A stretch of 41,477 nucleotides of DNA from Bacilli bacterium (GTDB taxonomy: Bacteria > Bacillota > Bacilli > Bacillales > Amphibacillaceae). Positions 15,657 to 23,708 of the stretch are shown piece after piece. The notes under the pieces are model-generated. The model ran no database searches, was not told the origin of the DNA, and saw nothing but the letters and a program-made list of their open reading frames with translations. The stretch spans positions 1 through 41,477 of the forward strand of contig DUPD01000031.1 in NCBI GenBank assembly GCA_012838505.1, written 5' to 3'. How positions within the stretch are numbered: position 1 is the stretch's first letter; every line of letters begins with the position of its first letter. The position numbers and the translations under genes are program-made.

Positions 15657-17387
15657 TTACATTTGAATTCGGTGCAGATGGGCAAAGATCCCATCTTGTT
15701 TAATTAACTCATCATGGCTTCCTTCTTCAGCGATACCGTCTTTCGTGACAACCATAATTCGATCAGCATTTTTGATCGTCGCTAGTCGATGCGCAATTAC
15801 AAGTGTTGTTCGATTTTTTGCTAAATCATTCAATGCTTGTTGAATAATCATCTCTGTCTCAGTATCAAGCGCTGATGTGGCTTCATCTAAAATTAAGATT
15901 GGTGGATTTTTCAGAAACATCCGAGCAATCGCAATTCGTTGCTTTTGTCCACCTGAAAGTTTGAAACCACGCTCACCAACTTGGGTATCATAACCATCTG
16001 GAAGCTCACGAATGAAATCTTCCATGTGGGCTTGTTTAGCTGCTTGCTTAATTTCTTCATCAGTCGCATCCAATTTTCCATAGGCAATGTTTTCTCTTAA
16101 CGTACCAGTAAACAAGAAAACATCCTGTTGAACCGTACCAATTTGTTGTCTCAGTGATTCTTTAGTAAAATCACGAATGTCAACACCGTCAATCGTAATC
16201 TGACCTCGATCCACATCATAAAATCGTGGAATCAGTGCGGAAATCGTTGTTTTTCCAGCGCCAGATGGGCCAACAAGCGCAATGGTTTCACCTGCTGCAA
16301 CATTAAAGCTAACATTTTTCAAAATTGGTGCTTGTCTTTTTTCATAACCAAAGGTCACATCATTAAAAACAATATTTCCAATCAGAGTAGTTGCTTCTTT
16401 CGCGTTAGGACGATTCTCAACTTCTGGTTCTACATCTAACAATTCTGTAAAGCGCTTAAAGCCTGCCATCCCTTTCGGATAAAGTTCAAGTAATGTACTC
16501 ACCTTTTGAATCGGATTAAAGAGCACATTCATATATAAAACAAATGCAACTAATTCTCCGTATGAAAGTTGGTCGTTAAAACTTAACCACGCACCAATCA
16601 CAAGGACAAATAAAATTGCAAATCGCATCACGAGATAAATATTTGAATTGACAAAAGCCATCACGCGATATGCCGTCAGTTTGGCTGACCTAAAACGATT
16701 GTTGTTCGTTGCAAACAAATCTTTCTCATACTGCTCATTCGTAAACGACTGAACAACACGCACACCAGAAACAGCATCTTCAACTTGTGCATTCACATCA
16801 GCAATATGGTCATACATCTTACTCCACGTTTTACTCATTTTAATATTACTATAACCAATTAAGATCACCAGTATCGGCACAATTACTAAAATCATCAATG
16901 TCAAGTGAACATTGATTGTAAACATAATTGCAAACGTACCGAAAAAGGTCATTACTGCAATAAAGAAGTCCTCTGGTCCATGGTGGGCAAGTTCACCTAT
17001 ATCGAATAAATCATTCGTAATCCGACTCATAATATGACCTGTTTGTGTATTATCAAAAAAGCGAAACGACTGACTTTGCACATGATTGAACAGTTCCTCA
17101 CGCATGTCCGTCTCAATATTAAGACCTAACTTATGGCCTAAATAAGTAACGATATATTGTAAGAAGGTACTGATTAAATAAGCGATGAAAAGCAAAATGC
17201 TAATCGTAACGACTCGATTCCAATCTCCTCCAGGTAATAAATCGTCAATAAACCATTGTACCGCTACTGGAAATAATAATTCTAACAAAGCAACAATTAC
17301 TGCTGCTGAAAAATCAATTATAAATAAGCGCTTATGTGGCTTATAATAAGTAAAAAAACGACGAATCAAAACATCCACTTCCTTCAA
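15657..17387 (-). CDS. ABC exporter, fused membrane and ATPase domains
   Basis: Half-transporter of 576 aa that should work as a homodimer. An N-terminal six-helix domain (about 15-310) is followed by an ATPase with Walker A GPSGAGKTT (about 370), Q-loop region IGTVQQDVFLF, signature LSGGQKQRIAIAR, Walker B ILILDEATSALD and H-loop IAHRLATI, all intact. It resembles lipid or multidrug exporters of the MsbA/YknV/YfiC type. It lies 42 nt after a MATE gene on the same strand with no terminator between, so the two are probably co-transcribed from the promoter near 18.95 kb. Confidence 0.94.
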   Translation of the reverse strand: MKEVDVLIRRFFTYYKPHKRLFIIDFSAAVIVALLELLFPVAVQWFIDDLLPGGDWNRVVTISILLFIAYLISTFLQYIVTYLGHKLGLNIETDMREELFNHVQSQSFRFFDNTQTGHIMSRITNDLFDIGELAHHGPEDFFIAVMTFFGTFAIMFTINVHLTLMILVIVPILVILIGYSNIKMSKTWSKMYDHIADVNAQVEDAVSGVRVVQSFTNEQYEKDLFATNNNRFRSAKLTAYRVMAFVNSNIYLVMRFAILFVLVIGAWLSFNDQLSYGELVAFVLYMNVLFNPIQKVSTLLELYPKGMAGFKRFTELLDVEPEVENRPNAKEATTLIGNIVFNDVTFGYEKRQAPILKNVSFNVAAGETIALVGPSGAGKTTISALIPRFYDVDRGQITIDGVDIRDFTKESLRQQIGTVQQDVFLFTGTLRENIAYGKLDATDEEIKQAAKQAHMEDFIRELPDGYDTQVGERGFKLSGGQKQRIAIARMFLKNPPILILDEATSALDTETEMIIQQALNDLAKNRTTLVIAHRLATIKNADRIMVVTKDGIAEEGSHDELIKQDGIFAHLHRIQM

Positions 17388-17429
17388 GTATATAATCTGC
17401 TTGTTTTTTATCTTTTTTAAAAAAATTGA

Positions 17430-18770
17430 CTAACGTGCTTTAATCACTTCTTTTTGTTGCCATTTTCCATAACGATAGTATGCATATGCGAAAATACTAC
17501 TGATGAAGAAACTCATCCCCATTCCATAGCCAATTCCTTGCTGACCAAATTGCTCTGCAAATAAATAAGTCAACGGGAATCTTAGCAACCAAAAAGAAAT
17601 TAGATTTAAAATAAGTACCTGCGTCATTGCTCCTGCAGCTCTTACAGTACCATTAAGAATAAAATTAATTCCGAGAAACGGATAGAAAAAAGCAATAATT
17701 TTTAAATACTCAGTTCCAAATTGGACGGCATGTGGTTCTTTAATAAATAACTTAATCCCATACTCTGCAAAGATAAAGATTAAAAGCGCAAAAAATAACA
17801 TAACTGTCGTAGTATATAAAAACCCATAAAGCGTAATCCGGTGGACGCGTTTCCAGTTTCCCGCACCAATATTTTGGCCAGCCATACTATTCACTGATGT
17901 GCCAAGTGCCTGGGCAGGAAGCATAATGATACTATCCAATCGTTTAGCCGCGCCATACCCTGCTACAACAGACGTTCCAAATGAATTGACAACACTCATG
18001 ATCGCCATCACACCAGCTGAAATAACACTCATTTGTAAACCGGCTGGAATTCCTAGCTTTAGAATATTAGCAACTTCTGCTTTTGCAGGCAAATGTGGTT
18101 TGACAAGTGGAATAAGTTTTTTCCGAATCGTATAAATGACCCCTATTGTAAAGGCAAGTGCCTGAGAAAAAACAGTAGCAATTGCTGCTCCTTCAATGCC
18201 CCAATTAAAGATCGAGATAAAAAGCGGATCAAGAATTGCATTACAGATGACCGCAATTAAGACAAAATATAATGGTGTCTTTGAATTTCCCACCGAACGA
18301 AAGACCGTCCCGATAAAATTATAACCAAAAATAAAGACAATCCCGAGAAAGCTAATTTTCAAATATGAGTCAGCCATGCCAATCATTGATTCAGGGGTAC
18401 CCATTAATCTCAAAATCGGTTCAGATAATAGATAACCAAAGATCCCTAACACGAGCGACATAATTGTTAAAATCACAATAAACGCATTTAAATAACGCGT
18501 TAATCCCTGTTCACTGCCACGACCTTTTTGTTGCGACAAGATCGTTAATGCTGCATTATTTAATCCAATTACAAAAGCTAACACTGTAGCTAGTACGGTT
18601 CCTGCTAAAGATACAGCTCCTAAACCATCCTCACCAATTAAATTCCCAACCCAGATGCTATCAATAAATTGATAAGAAATCTGCAATAAATTAGTTAAAA
18701 TAATCGGTCCAGAAAAAATAAATAACTGCTTGAATATGTTACCTTGCGTAAAATTATAGTGTTTAGCCAT
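17430..18770 (-). CDS. MATE-family efflux transporter
   Basis: Membrane protein of 446 aa with about 12 transmembrane segments and MATE signatures (FSGPIILTNLLQISYQ near the start, and SVNSMAGQNIGAGNWKRVHR between the halves). It probably exports a drug or metabolite. GGGAGAG precedes the ATG. It is the first gene of a two-gene operon with an ABC exporter, and its mRNA has a leader of about 150 nt containing a hairpin and a T run. The pairing of two unrelated exporters suggests defence against a toxic compound, but the substrate is unknown. Confidence 0.93.
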   Translation of the reverse strand: MAKHYNFTQGNIFKQLFIFSGPIILTNLLQISYQFIDSIWVGNLIGEDGLGAVSLAGTVLATVLAFVIGLNNAALTILSQQKGRGSEQGLTRYLNAFIVILTIMSLVLGIFGYLLSEPILRLMGTPESMIGMADSYLKISFLGIVFIFGYNFIGTVFRSVGNSKTPLYFVLIAVICNAILDPLFISIFNWGIEGAAIATVFSQALAFTIGVIYTIRKKLIPLVKPHLPAKAEVANILKLGIPAGLQMSVISAGVMAIMSVVNSFGTSVVAGYGAAKRLDSIIMLPAQALGTSVNSMAGQNIGAGNWKRVHRITLYGFLYTTTVMLFFALLIFIFAEYGIKLFIKEPHAVQFGTEYLKIIAFFYPFLGINFILNGTVRAAGAMTQVLILNLISFWLLRFPLTYLFAEQFGQQGIGYGMGMSFFISSIFAYAYYRYGKWQQKEVIKAR

Positions 18771-18833
18771 TAATATTGCTCTCCCGCTGAAAACGAACCA
18801 ACAAATACATCCACTTAAATCATATCACACTCA

Positions 18834-18879
18834 AAAAAAATCAGCATAAGAATAGCTTAGAGATTCTAAACCTCTAAGC
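18834..18879 (-). promoter_or_regulatory. Leader hairpin plus T run before the MATE-ABC operon
   Basis: On the minus strand GCTTAGAG pairs with CTCTAAGC (18879-18855), then about 14 nt separate it from an eight-T run. The spacing is not that of a classical terminator, but the long leader suggests some attenuation. Speculative. Confidence 0.35.
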
Positions 18880-18928
18880 CTTTAATGTATTACCTGATTC
18901 AATCCACCTTTCAATTAGCGACTCTCCT

Positions 18929-18955
18929 ATTTTATCATGGACAATGGTATGTCAA
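18929..18955 (-). promoter_or_regulatory. Promoter of the MATE-ABC operon
   Basis: TTGACA (18955-18950) and TAAAAT (18934-18929) on the minus strand. The spacer of 15 nt is short, but the -35 is perfect. Confidence 0.5.
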
Positions 18956-19045
18956 CACTAAACTGTACAATTTTTATAAGGTGTTTAGTTGTCAATCACG
19001 CTGATTTATTTGTAAATTCTAATGCTAACAGTGATAACTCGTTGT

Positions 19046-19153
19046 CACTTGACTTGGATCCTTTGCTCGTATGCTCCTGAGCCGAGAAGCCAGCTAATAA
19101 ATATATCTGGTTCTGCCACACAGGCTGGCATACTCGCGTCTCCAAGTAAAGTG
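19046..19153. other. Structured intergenic element of unknown class
   Basis: CACTTGACTTGGA (19046-19058) pairs with TCCAAGTAAAGTG (19141-19153) with one mismatch. Inside, GTATGC (19069-19074) can pair with GCATAC (19128-19133), and GCCAGC (19089-19094) with GCTGGC (19124-19129), the last two competing. No ORF is present. It is not a riboswitch class I recognise. It lies between the exporter-operon promoter and the end of the GNAT gene; orientation is unknown. Confidence 0.5.
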
Positions 19154-19245
19154 CACGTCTTTTCATGATGCTGGGAGAATCGCTTTCATAATTTTGGGGA
19201 GATCTCCAAACATCATTTTATATGGTGTTTTTTTCTTTTTAACAA

Positions 19246-19272
19246 TAAAAACAGCCCTTAAATAAGAGCTGT
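19246..19272 (-). terminator. Terminator of the GNAT operon
   Basis: On the minus strand ACAGCTCTT pairs with AAGGGCTGT, followed by TTTTTATTG. It begins right after the GNAT stop codon. Confidence 0.85.
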
Positions 19273-19896
19273 CTAGTGTAAATATTCAATTTTTTTCACA
19301 AAGATACACAAGCCATTCGAAGATTTAAAATGCTCAATCTCGGCAAAGCCATTGCGTTTATAAAAGGATTTCACTTTATCAATATCTTCACATTCCAAAT
19401 AAACAATTCTCCCACCTACTAATCTATGAGCCTCTTGAATTTTTTTGTAGGCTAAAAATAGTAAATCATCACCACTTACGCTTTTTGCTTTTGTAGCAAC
19501 TTCACTAAAATTTCTCCCTATCTGTCCCAACAAAAAACCCTGAATGCCATATGACTTTTGTTCGGTTCTATGACCTACACCCATCAATCTTTTCTTCAAA
19601 TTATTAGAAAGCTTGTTAAAATTGTTCTTATTAATAACTAATGGCTTTTGAGATATTGAAAAATAACCTGCTATAAAACTATTCCCTTGATATGTAGACA
19701 TCACTAAAAATGTTCTTGAAAGACTTAATTTTTCATATTGAATCGCCCGATTATGCAAAAAATATTCAACGTCATTGACGCCAGGCTCAGCTATTGAAGA
19801 TATAGTTTCAAAAGAAAAGAGGAGTTTTTTTATATCCTCCTCTGAATAGCTTGATTTATATAGCAATTCATTTAACGCCACAATATTTAGAGCCAT
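19273..19896 (-). CDS. GNAT acetyltransferase, possible toxin of a two-gene module
   Basis: Protein of 207 aa with the GNAT fold in its second half. GIQGFLLGQIGRNF is the strand 4 / acetyl-CoA loop region, LFLAYKKIQEAHRLVGGRIVY the helix-strand, and VKSFYKRNGF the usual C-terminal motif. The LLGQIGRN pattern recalls the acetyltransferases of toxin-antitoxin modules that modify aminoacyl-tRNA. Its ATG directly follows the TAA of a 58-aa ORF (TAAATG), implying translational coupling with that ORF. An unlinked metabolite acetyltransferase is the alternative; no experiment on this sequence is known to me. Confidence 0.75.
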   Translation of the reverse strand: MALNIVALNELLYKSSYSEEDIKKLLFSFETISSIAEPGVNDVEYFLHNRAIQYEKLSLSRTFLVMSTYQGNSFIAGYFSISQKPLVINKNNFNKLSNNLKKRLMGVGHRTEQKSYGIQGFLLGQIGRNFSEVATKAKSVSGDDLLFLAYKKIQEAHRLVGGRIVYLECEDIDKVKSFYKRNGFAEIEHFKSSNGLCIFVKKIEYLH

Positions 19897-20073
19897 TTAC
19901 TTCCTCTTAAAAAAAGATTCCATTATACTGTCAATACTTTCTTGATCAGTAACTTCCGATACTTTTTGATTAATTTTATGGTCAACTTTTTTACTGTTTT
20001 CTATAGCAGATATCAAGTTTTGAGCATTACGACGACCAAATTTAAACTCAGTTGTAAAACTTTTTGTTGCCAT
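19897..20073 (-). CDS. 58-aa protein upstream of GNAT, antitoxin-like
   Basis: Small gene read directly from the minus strand. The protein begins MATKSFTTEFKFGRRNA and ends DSIMESFFKRK. The basic N-terminal stretch with a short strand (FTTEFKFG) followed by a helix-prone acidic and polar part is the general build of ribbon-helix-helix or other small antitoxins, though no family match can be shown. AAGGAAGGTGG lies 9 nt before the ATG, and a good promoter (TTTACT, 16 nt, TATAAT) is 58 nt upstream. It abuts the GNAT gene with no gap. Its length, position and coupling support an antitoxin role; this is inference. Confidence 0.75.
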   Translation of the reverse strand: MATKSFTTEFKFGRRNAQNLISAIENSKKVDHKINQKVSEVTDQESIDSIMESFFKRK

Positions 20074-20130
20074 AAAGCATCTCCACCTTCCTTATTTGCT
20101 ATTCACCTTTAATAAACCATCTTCAATTCA

Positions 20131-20158
20131 ATTATATAGTTTAATTAAATAAAGTAAA
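20131..20158 (-). promoter_or_regulatory. Promoter of the 58-aa/GNAT operon
   Basis: TTTACT (20158-20153) and TATAAT (20136-20131) on the minus strand with a 16-nt spacer, 58 nt before the small ORF. Confidence 0.6.
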
Positions 20159-20176
20159 GATGAATAAACTAATTGT

Positions 20177-20211
20177 CATTCTTTGTTCGTTTTATTATCG
20201 AACAAAGAATG
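20177..20211. repeat. 13-bp perfect inverted repeat upstream of the GNAT module
   Basis: CATTCTTTGTTCG (20177-20189) and CGAACAAAGAATG (20199-20211) flank a 9-nt AT loop, 18 nt upstream of the module's -35. It may be an operator or a terminator remnant. A 60-codon ORF across it lacks a ribosome site and is rejected. The rest of 20212-20455 is AT-rich with nothing recognisable. Confidence 0.55.
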
Positions 20212-20456
20212 GTTCTCTTTATTCTTTCCCTTCTTTTAATATTATTATTCATAATAAAAAATCTTGTGTGTACTTTCCCGAACACTTTTATGTACATGTA
20301 TATTATAAATTCTACATAAAAATGAAAGTTCCTGCTAACTAATTAAAAATATCTTGAATTAATATTCTACGTTGTAGCACAAACTATACTTGTAAAAAAG
20401 AAATGGGCAACAATTGGACAACAAATTCAGTTGTTTAGAATAATTTAAAACAAAAT

Positions 20457-20490
20457 AAAAAGCCTGTACACATTGATGTACAAGGCTTTT
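20457..20490 (-). terminator. Terminator after tRNA-Val
   Basis: On the minus strand AAAAGCCTTGTAC pairs with GTACAGGCTTTT, followed by TATTTTG. It starts 8 nt after the tRNA end. Confidence 0.88.
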
Positions 20491-20497
20491 GTAGGTA

Positions 20498-20569
20498 TGG
20501 GCTGTACTGGGATCGAACCAGTGACCTCTTCGATGTCAACGAAGCGTTCTCCCGCTGAACTAACAGCCC
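20498..20569 (-). tRNA. tRNA-Val (anticodon GAC)
   Basis: On the minus strand the 72-nt cloverleaf is complete: acceptor GGGCTGT/ACAGCCC, D arm GTTC/GAAC, anticodon arm CTTCG/CGAAG with loop TTGACAT, five-base variable region, and T arm ACTGG/CCAGT with TTCGATC. The anticodon GAC reads valine codons GUC/GUU. The discriminator is A and CCA is not encoded. It stands alone with its own promoter and terminator. Confidence 0.97.
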
Positions 20570-20639
20570 GTTATAATTAACCAAGGAAATTAAGCTTCAA
20601 GTTTACGCTTAAGTCCTATTTAAATTATGGCGTGTTTAT

Positions 20640-20668
20640 AATATAATCGATATAGACTTTTTCGTCAA
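20640..20668 (-). promoter_or_regulatory. Promoter of tRNA-Val
   Basis: TTGACG (20668-20663) and TATATT (20645-20640) on the minus strand, 17 nt apart, giving a 5' leader of about 64 nt. Confidence 0.7.
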
Positions 20669-20754
20669 GTCTTGAATTATTTTCAGACAACTTGTTGAGA
20701 CTAACATCTTTAATCAATTCTTTGATATGATGAGAGAACAAACTATTTATAGGC

Positions 20755-20847
20755 TTAATTGAGTTATGTGGTTATATCCGTGAATTCCACTCTTGATGGA
20801 CGCGTTCCTATCATTTGATGGCTATCTTCTATCACAGACTCAATTAA
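20755..20847 (+). promoter_or_regulatory. Structured leader before rodA, unknown class
   Basis: TTAATTGAGT (20755-20764) and ACTCAATTAA (20838-20847) form a perfect 10-bp closing helix around about 73 nt, which contains GTGG/CCAC (20768 region) and several ATC-rich arms. It ends 66 nt before the rodA ATG. No riboswitch motif that I know is present, and no terminator lies between it and the gene. Confidence 0.45.
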
Positions 20848-20913
20848 TTTCTATCTTAATCATAAGTGTTTGATCAATTCAGATAAATCATTTTAGAAAA
20901 TGAGGAATTTTTT

Positions 20914-22089
20914 ATGCAATCTAATCCGCAATCTAGAAAAATACCACTCGATTATACAATTGTTTTTTTGGTTATTTGCTTTGCTATTATTAGCTTAATC
21001 GCTATTTATAGTGTATCCGGGCAATATGCCGGCGGTGATTCACTCTACTACCCCAAAAGACAACTTATTTTTTACTTTGTAGGTTTTATCGCAATGGCAG
21101 TGATCGCTTCCCTTGATTTTGAATTACTAGAAAAATGGACGTTAGCTTTCTATATATTTGGTATGATTTTATTAATTGCTGTTGAGTTTATTGGTACAAG
21201 CAATATGGGAGCAAAACGCTGGTTAGACTTTAAAGTCATTGAAGTTCAACCTTCTGAATTTATGAAGTTTTTCCTGATTTTACATATCTCAGTCTTATTA
21301 GCTCGACTCGGCAAACAACGCTTACGCTTTCGAGAGAGCATTGTTGTCACATTAAAAATATTATTTTATACAGCCTTACCGCTCTTGTTAATCTATCGAC
21401 AGCCTGACTTAGGTACATTACTGATGATTGTCTTTGCGGTCGGAACATTAATTCTCGTATCTAGTATTTCGCTTAAAATGAGTGCACTATTAATCACAAT
21501 CGGAGTCACCGCCTTAGGGACACTTGTTTATCTTTACTTTAATCATTTTGAATTATTCAGTGAGTATATCCATTCACACCAGCTGTCCAGAATTTATGGT
21601 TGGTTAAATCCAGCTGAACATTCACAAGGCTTCGGCTATCAGTTACAACAGGCTCTACTCGGAATTGGTTCCGGTCAATTAACTGGATCAGGCTTTGGTC
21701 AAGGTTATCAAGTTCAAAGTGGTCGAGTTCCTGAAGCACATACTGACTTCATTTTTGCCGTCGTTGGTGAGGAATTTGGTTTTATTGGGACAAGTATACT
21801 AGTGATTTTATTTTTCCTATTAATTTACCGAATAATCACAATTGCGCTCAACGCAAATTCATTGTTTGGTGTCTATATTTGTGTTGGTGTGATCGCATTA
21901 TTTACCTTTCAAATTTTTCAAAATATCGGGATGACAGTTGGTTTAATGCCGATCACTGGAATTGCACTGCCTTTCATCAGTTATGGGGGAAGCGCACTGC
22001 TAACTAATATGATGGCGTTAGGACTTGTCACGAGTGTTCATCTCCGAACAAAAACGTATATGTTTGGCGAGGATGAATCGATGGAATAG
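20914..22089 (+). CDS. rodA: SEDS peptidoglycan polymerase, RodA-like
   Basis: Polytopic protein of 391 aa in the SEDS (shape, elongation, division, sporulation) family, which polymerises lipid II glycan strands with a partner class B PBP. Hallmarks are present: VQPSEFMKFF, RQPDLGTLL, the PEAHTDFIFAVVGEEFG loop with the putative catalytic aspartate, and GIALPFISYGGSALL. The longer non-conserved extracytoplasmic part and the weak FtsW tail favour RodA (elongation). GAGGAA precedes the ATG. A second SEDS gene follows 10 nt later. No PBP gene is nearby. Confidence 0.9.
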   Translation: MQSNPQSRKIPLDYTIVFLVICFAIISLIAIYSVSGQYAGGDSLYYPKRQLIFYFVGFIAMAVIASLDFELLEKWTLAFYIFGMILLIAVEFIGTSNMGAKRWLDFKVIEVQPSEFMKFFLILHISVLLARLGKQRLRFRESIVVTLKILFYTALPLLLIYRQPDLGTLLMIVFAVGTLILVSSISLKMSALLITIGVTALGTLVYLYFNHFELFSEYIHSHQLSRIYGWLNPAEHSQGFGYQLQQALLGIGSGQLTGSGFGQGYQVQSGRVPEAHTDFIFAVVGEEFGFIGTSILVILFFLLIYRIITIALNANSLFGVYICVGVIALFTFQIFQNIGMTVGLMPITGIALPFISYGGSALLTNMMALGLVTSVHLRTKTYMFGEDESME

Positions 22090-22099
22090 GAGTTTTATC

Positions 22100-23212
22100 A
22101 TGAAAAAACGGTTAAAAAAATTCGATTATGGATTGATTGCGGTGATTTTAGCATTAACCATATTTGGTGTCATTATGATTTATAGTTCGAGCTACACGCT
22201 GTCCACACTGGATTATGATCATGGTCACTATTATTTAGTGCGTCAATTAATCTTTTTAGCTTTAGGATTGGTTGCCTTTGCAGTCGTTTCCTTTATTTCA
22301 TTGAAAGCGTTAGGGGAACTAAGCCCGATGCTGATCGTCATTTCAATTATTTTGCTGATCCTCGTTTTGGTTCCAGGTGTTGGAGTTGTTCGAAATCAGG
22401 CACGACGATGGCTCGCCTATCCGTTCGTTTTTCAGCCTTCTGAAATTGTTAAAGTATGTATGATTATTTATTTCGCTCACATCTATGCCAAAAAACAACC
22501 TTACATTGATCAATTTAAAAAAGGAGTCTTACCTCCTCTATTTATTTTGGCGATTGTCTTTTTCCTAATTTTAGAGCAACCTGATTTTGGAACGGCGACT
22601 CATATTTTAGTGATTTGTGGGTTGATCGTTTTCTTCAGTGGTGTCAAGCTCCGGCATATCTTATTACTCGGGTCTGTCGGGTTGTCTGGAATCGTTTTTT
22701 TCATGTTTTCTCAACCCTATCGTCTTGAGCGAATCACGTCGTTTATGAATACCTTTGATGACCCAAGTGGTGATGGCTATCAATTAATCAACTCTTATAT
22801 TTCGATTGCTACGAGTGGGTTGACTGGAAATGGGCTTGGCAATAGTGTCCAAAAACTTGGTTACTTGCCTGAAGCACATACCGATTTTATTATGGCTGTT
22901 ATCGTTGAAGAACTCGGTTTAATTGCCGTTTTATTCGTGATTGGTTCGTATTTATATATTTTATATCGAGGCATTCGTATCGCGCAGGAAGTTGATTCAC
23001 TTTATTTGCGTTTGCTCGCACTTGGAGTCACCTTTCAAATTATTATTCAAGCCGTCTTTAATTTAGGTGCAGTCAGTGGAATGTTACCCATCACGGGGAT
23101 TCCGCTTCCATTCGTTAGTTATGGTGGAACGTCACTCGTGTTCACTCTCATATCTGCCGGGATCTTGGTTAATATCTCTGGACGTCGCCCCGATCCAACA
23201 ATTGGCGGGTGA
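22100..23212 (+). CDS. SEDS peptidoglycan polymerase, FtsW/RodA family
   Basis: Second SEDS protein, 370 aa from the ATG at 22100, chosen because AGGAG lies 8 nt upstream. Longer in-frame starts inside rodA lack one. It shows YDHGHYYLVRQLIF near the start, then VFQPSEIVKVCMI, EQPDFGTATHI, LPEAHTDFIMAVIVEELG and GIPLPFVSYGGTSLVFT. The NARRWLAYP-type and TSLVF motifs are nearer FtsW/SpoVE than the first gene is, but RodA cannot be excluded. The 10-nt gap indicates an operon and possible duplication with divergence. Confidence 0.88.
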   Translation: MKKRLKKFDYGLIAVILALTIFGVIMIYSSSYTLSTLDYDHGHYYLVRQLIFLALGLVAFAVVSFISLKALGELSPMLIVISIILLILVLVPGVGVVRNQARRWLAYPFVFQPSEIVKVCMIIYFAHIYAKKQPYIDQFKKGVLPPLFILAIVFFLILEQPDFGTATHILVICGLIVFFSGVKLRHILLLGSVGLSGIVFFMFSQPYRLERITSFMNTFDDPSGDGYQLINSYISIATSGLTGNGLGNSVQKLGYLPEAHTDFIMAVIVEELGLIAVLFVIGSYLYILYRGIRIAQEVDSLYLRLLALGVTFQIIIQAVFNLGAVSGMLPITGIPLPFVSYGGTSLVFTLISAGILVNISGRRPDPTIGG

Positions 23213-23266
23213 GTTTTTGACAAAAATAAAACGCTTTTGGTTTGATGTTTCTTTAGAAGGGATTAA

Positions 23267-23689
23267 ATGATCATGAATGTAATTGAAGCGATATCGATCG
23301 AGGCTCAACAGGATGCATTTGGGGTTCGTGATCGGGTATTTATTGTTGAACAAGGGGTTGCTCCTGAGATTGAGCATGATCAATATGATCTGGATGCAAT
23401 TCATTTTGTCGGTTATCTTGATGGGCAGGCGATAGCGGCTGCTCGAGTGCGGTTAATTAATGGGGCTGGGAAAATTCAGCGGGTTGCGATTTTGCAAGCA
23501 TATCGGCAACGAGGTCATGGTAAGCAGCTGATGCTTGCGATTGAATCGATTTTGGCTGATCGGAAAGTTGAGCGGTTTTATTTAAATGCACAAACGCATG
23601 CGGTTGCTTTTTATCAGGCACTAGGTTATCAGGTATGCTCTGAGCCTTTTTACGAGGCTGGTATTGAACATGTCACGATGGAAAAGTAA
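23267..23689 (+). CDS. yjcF: GNAT N-acetyltransferase, YjcF-like
   Basis: Protein of 140 aa with the compact GNAT fold of the ElaA/YjcF group. Features are FGVRDRVFIVEQGV (substrate side), the acetyl-CoA loop IQRVAILQAYRQRGHGKQL (Q/RxxGxG-like), and FYLNAQTHAVAFYQALGYQV. The substrate is unknown. It follows the SEDS pair by 54 nt and has its own ribosome site (AAGGG); ATG at 23273 is an alternative start. B. subtilis yjcF lies in the same coat-gene neighbourhood, which supports the name. Confidence 0.85.
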   Translation: MIMNVIEAISIEAQQDAFGVRDRVFIVEQGVAPEIEHDQYDLDAIHFVGYLDGQAIAAARVRLINGAGKIQRVAILQAYRQRGHGKQLMLAIESILADRKVERFYLNAQTHAVAFYQALGYQVCSEPFYEAGIEHVTMEK

Positions 23690-23708
23690 TTTCCTCGTGG
23701 CTTTTTTT
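23674..23708 (+). terminator. Terminator overlapping the yjcF stop
   Basis: CACGATGGAAA pairs with TTTCCTCGTG with one bulge, followed by GGC and seven T. The stop codon lies in the loop. Confidence 0.75.

Noticed and set aside
18890..18928. Leader peptide before the MATE gene (TTG start, about 10 codons)
   Set aside because: Its ribosome site would lie at or upstream of the predicted transcription start, and the alternative start is only 1 nt from the other AGGTGG.
19046..19153. Signal recognition particle RNA or T-box leader
   Set aside because: The SRP tetraloop/asymmetric-loop motif and the T-box sequence TGGNACCGCG are absent on both strands.
20160..20342. 60-codon ORF on the plus strand
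   Set aside because: No ribosome site; it spans the 13-bp inverted repeat, with AT-rich random-looking sequence.
18771..20497. Genomic island inserted at tRNA-Val
   Set aside because: No integrase gene and no repeat of the tRNA 3' end were found nearby; only the low GC and the GNAT module would support it.
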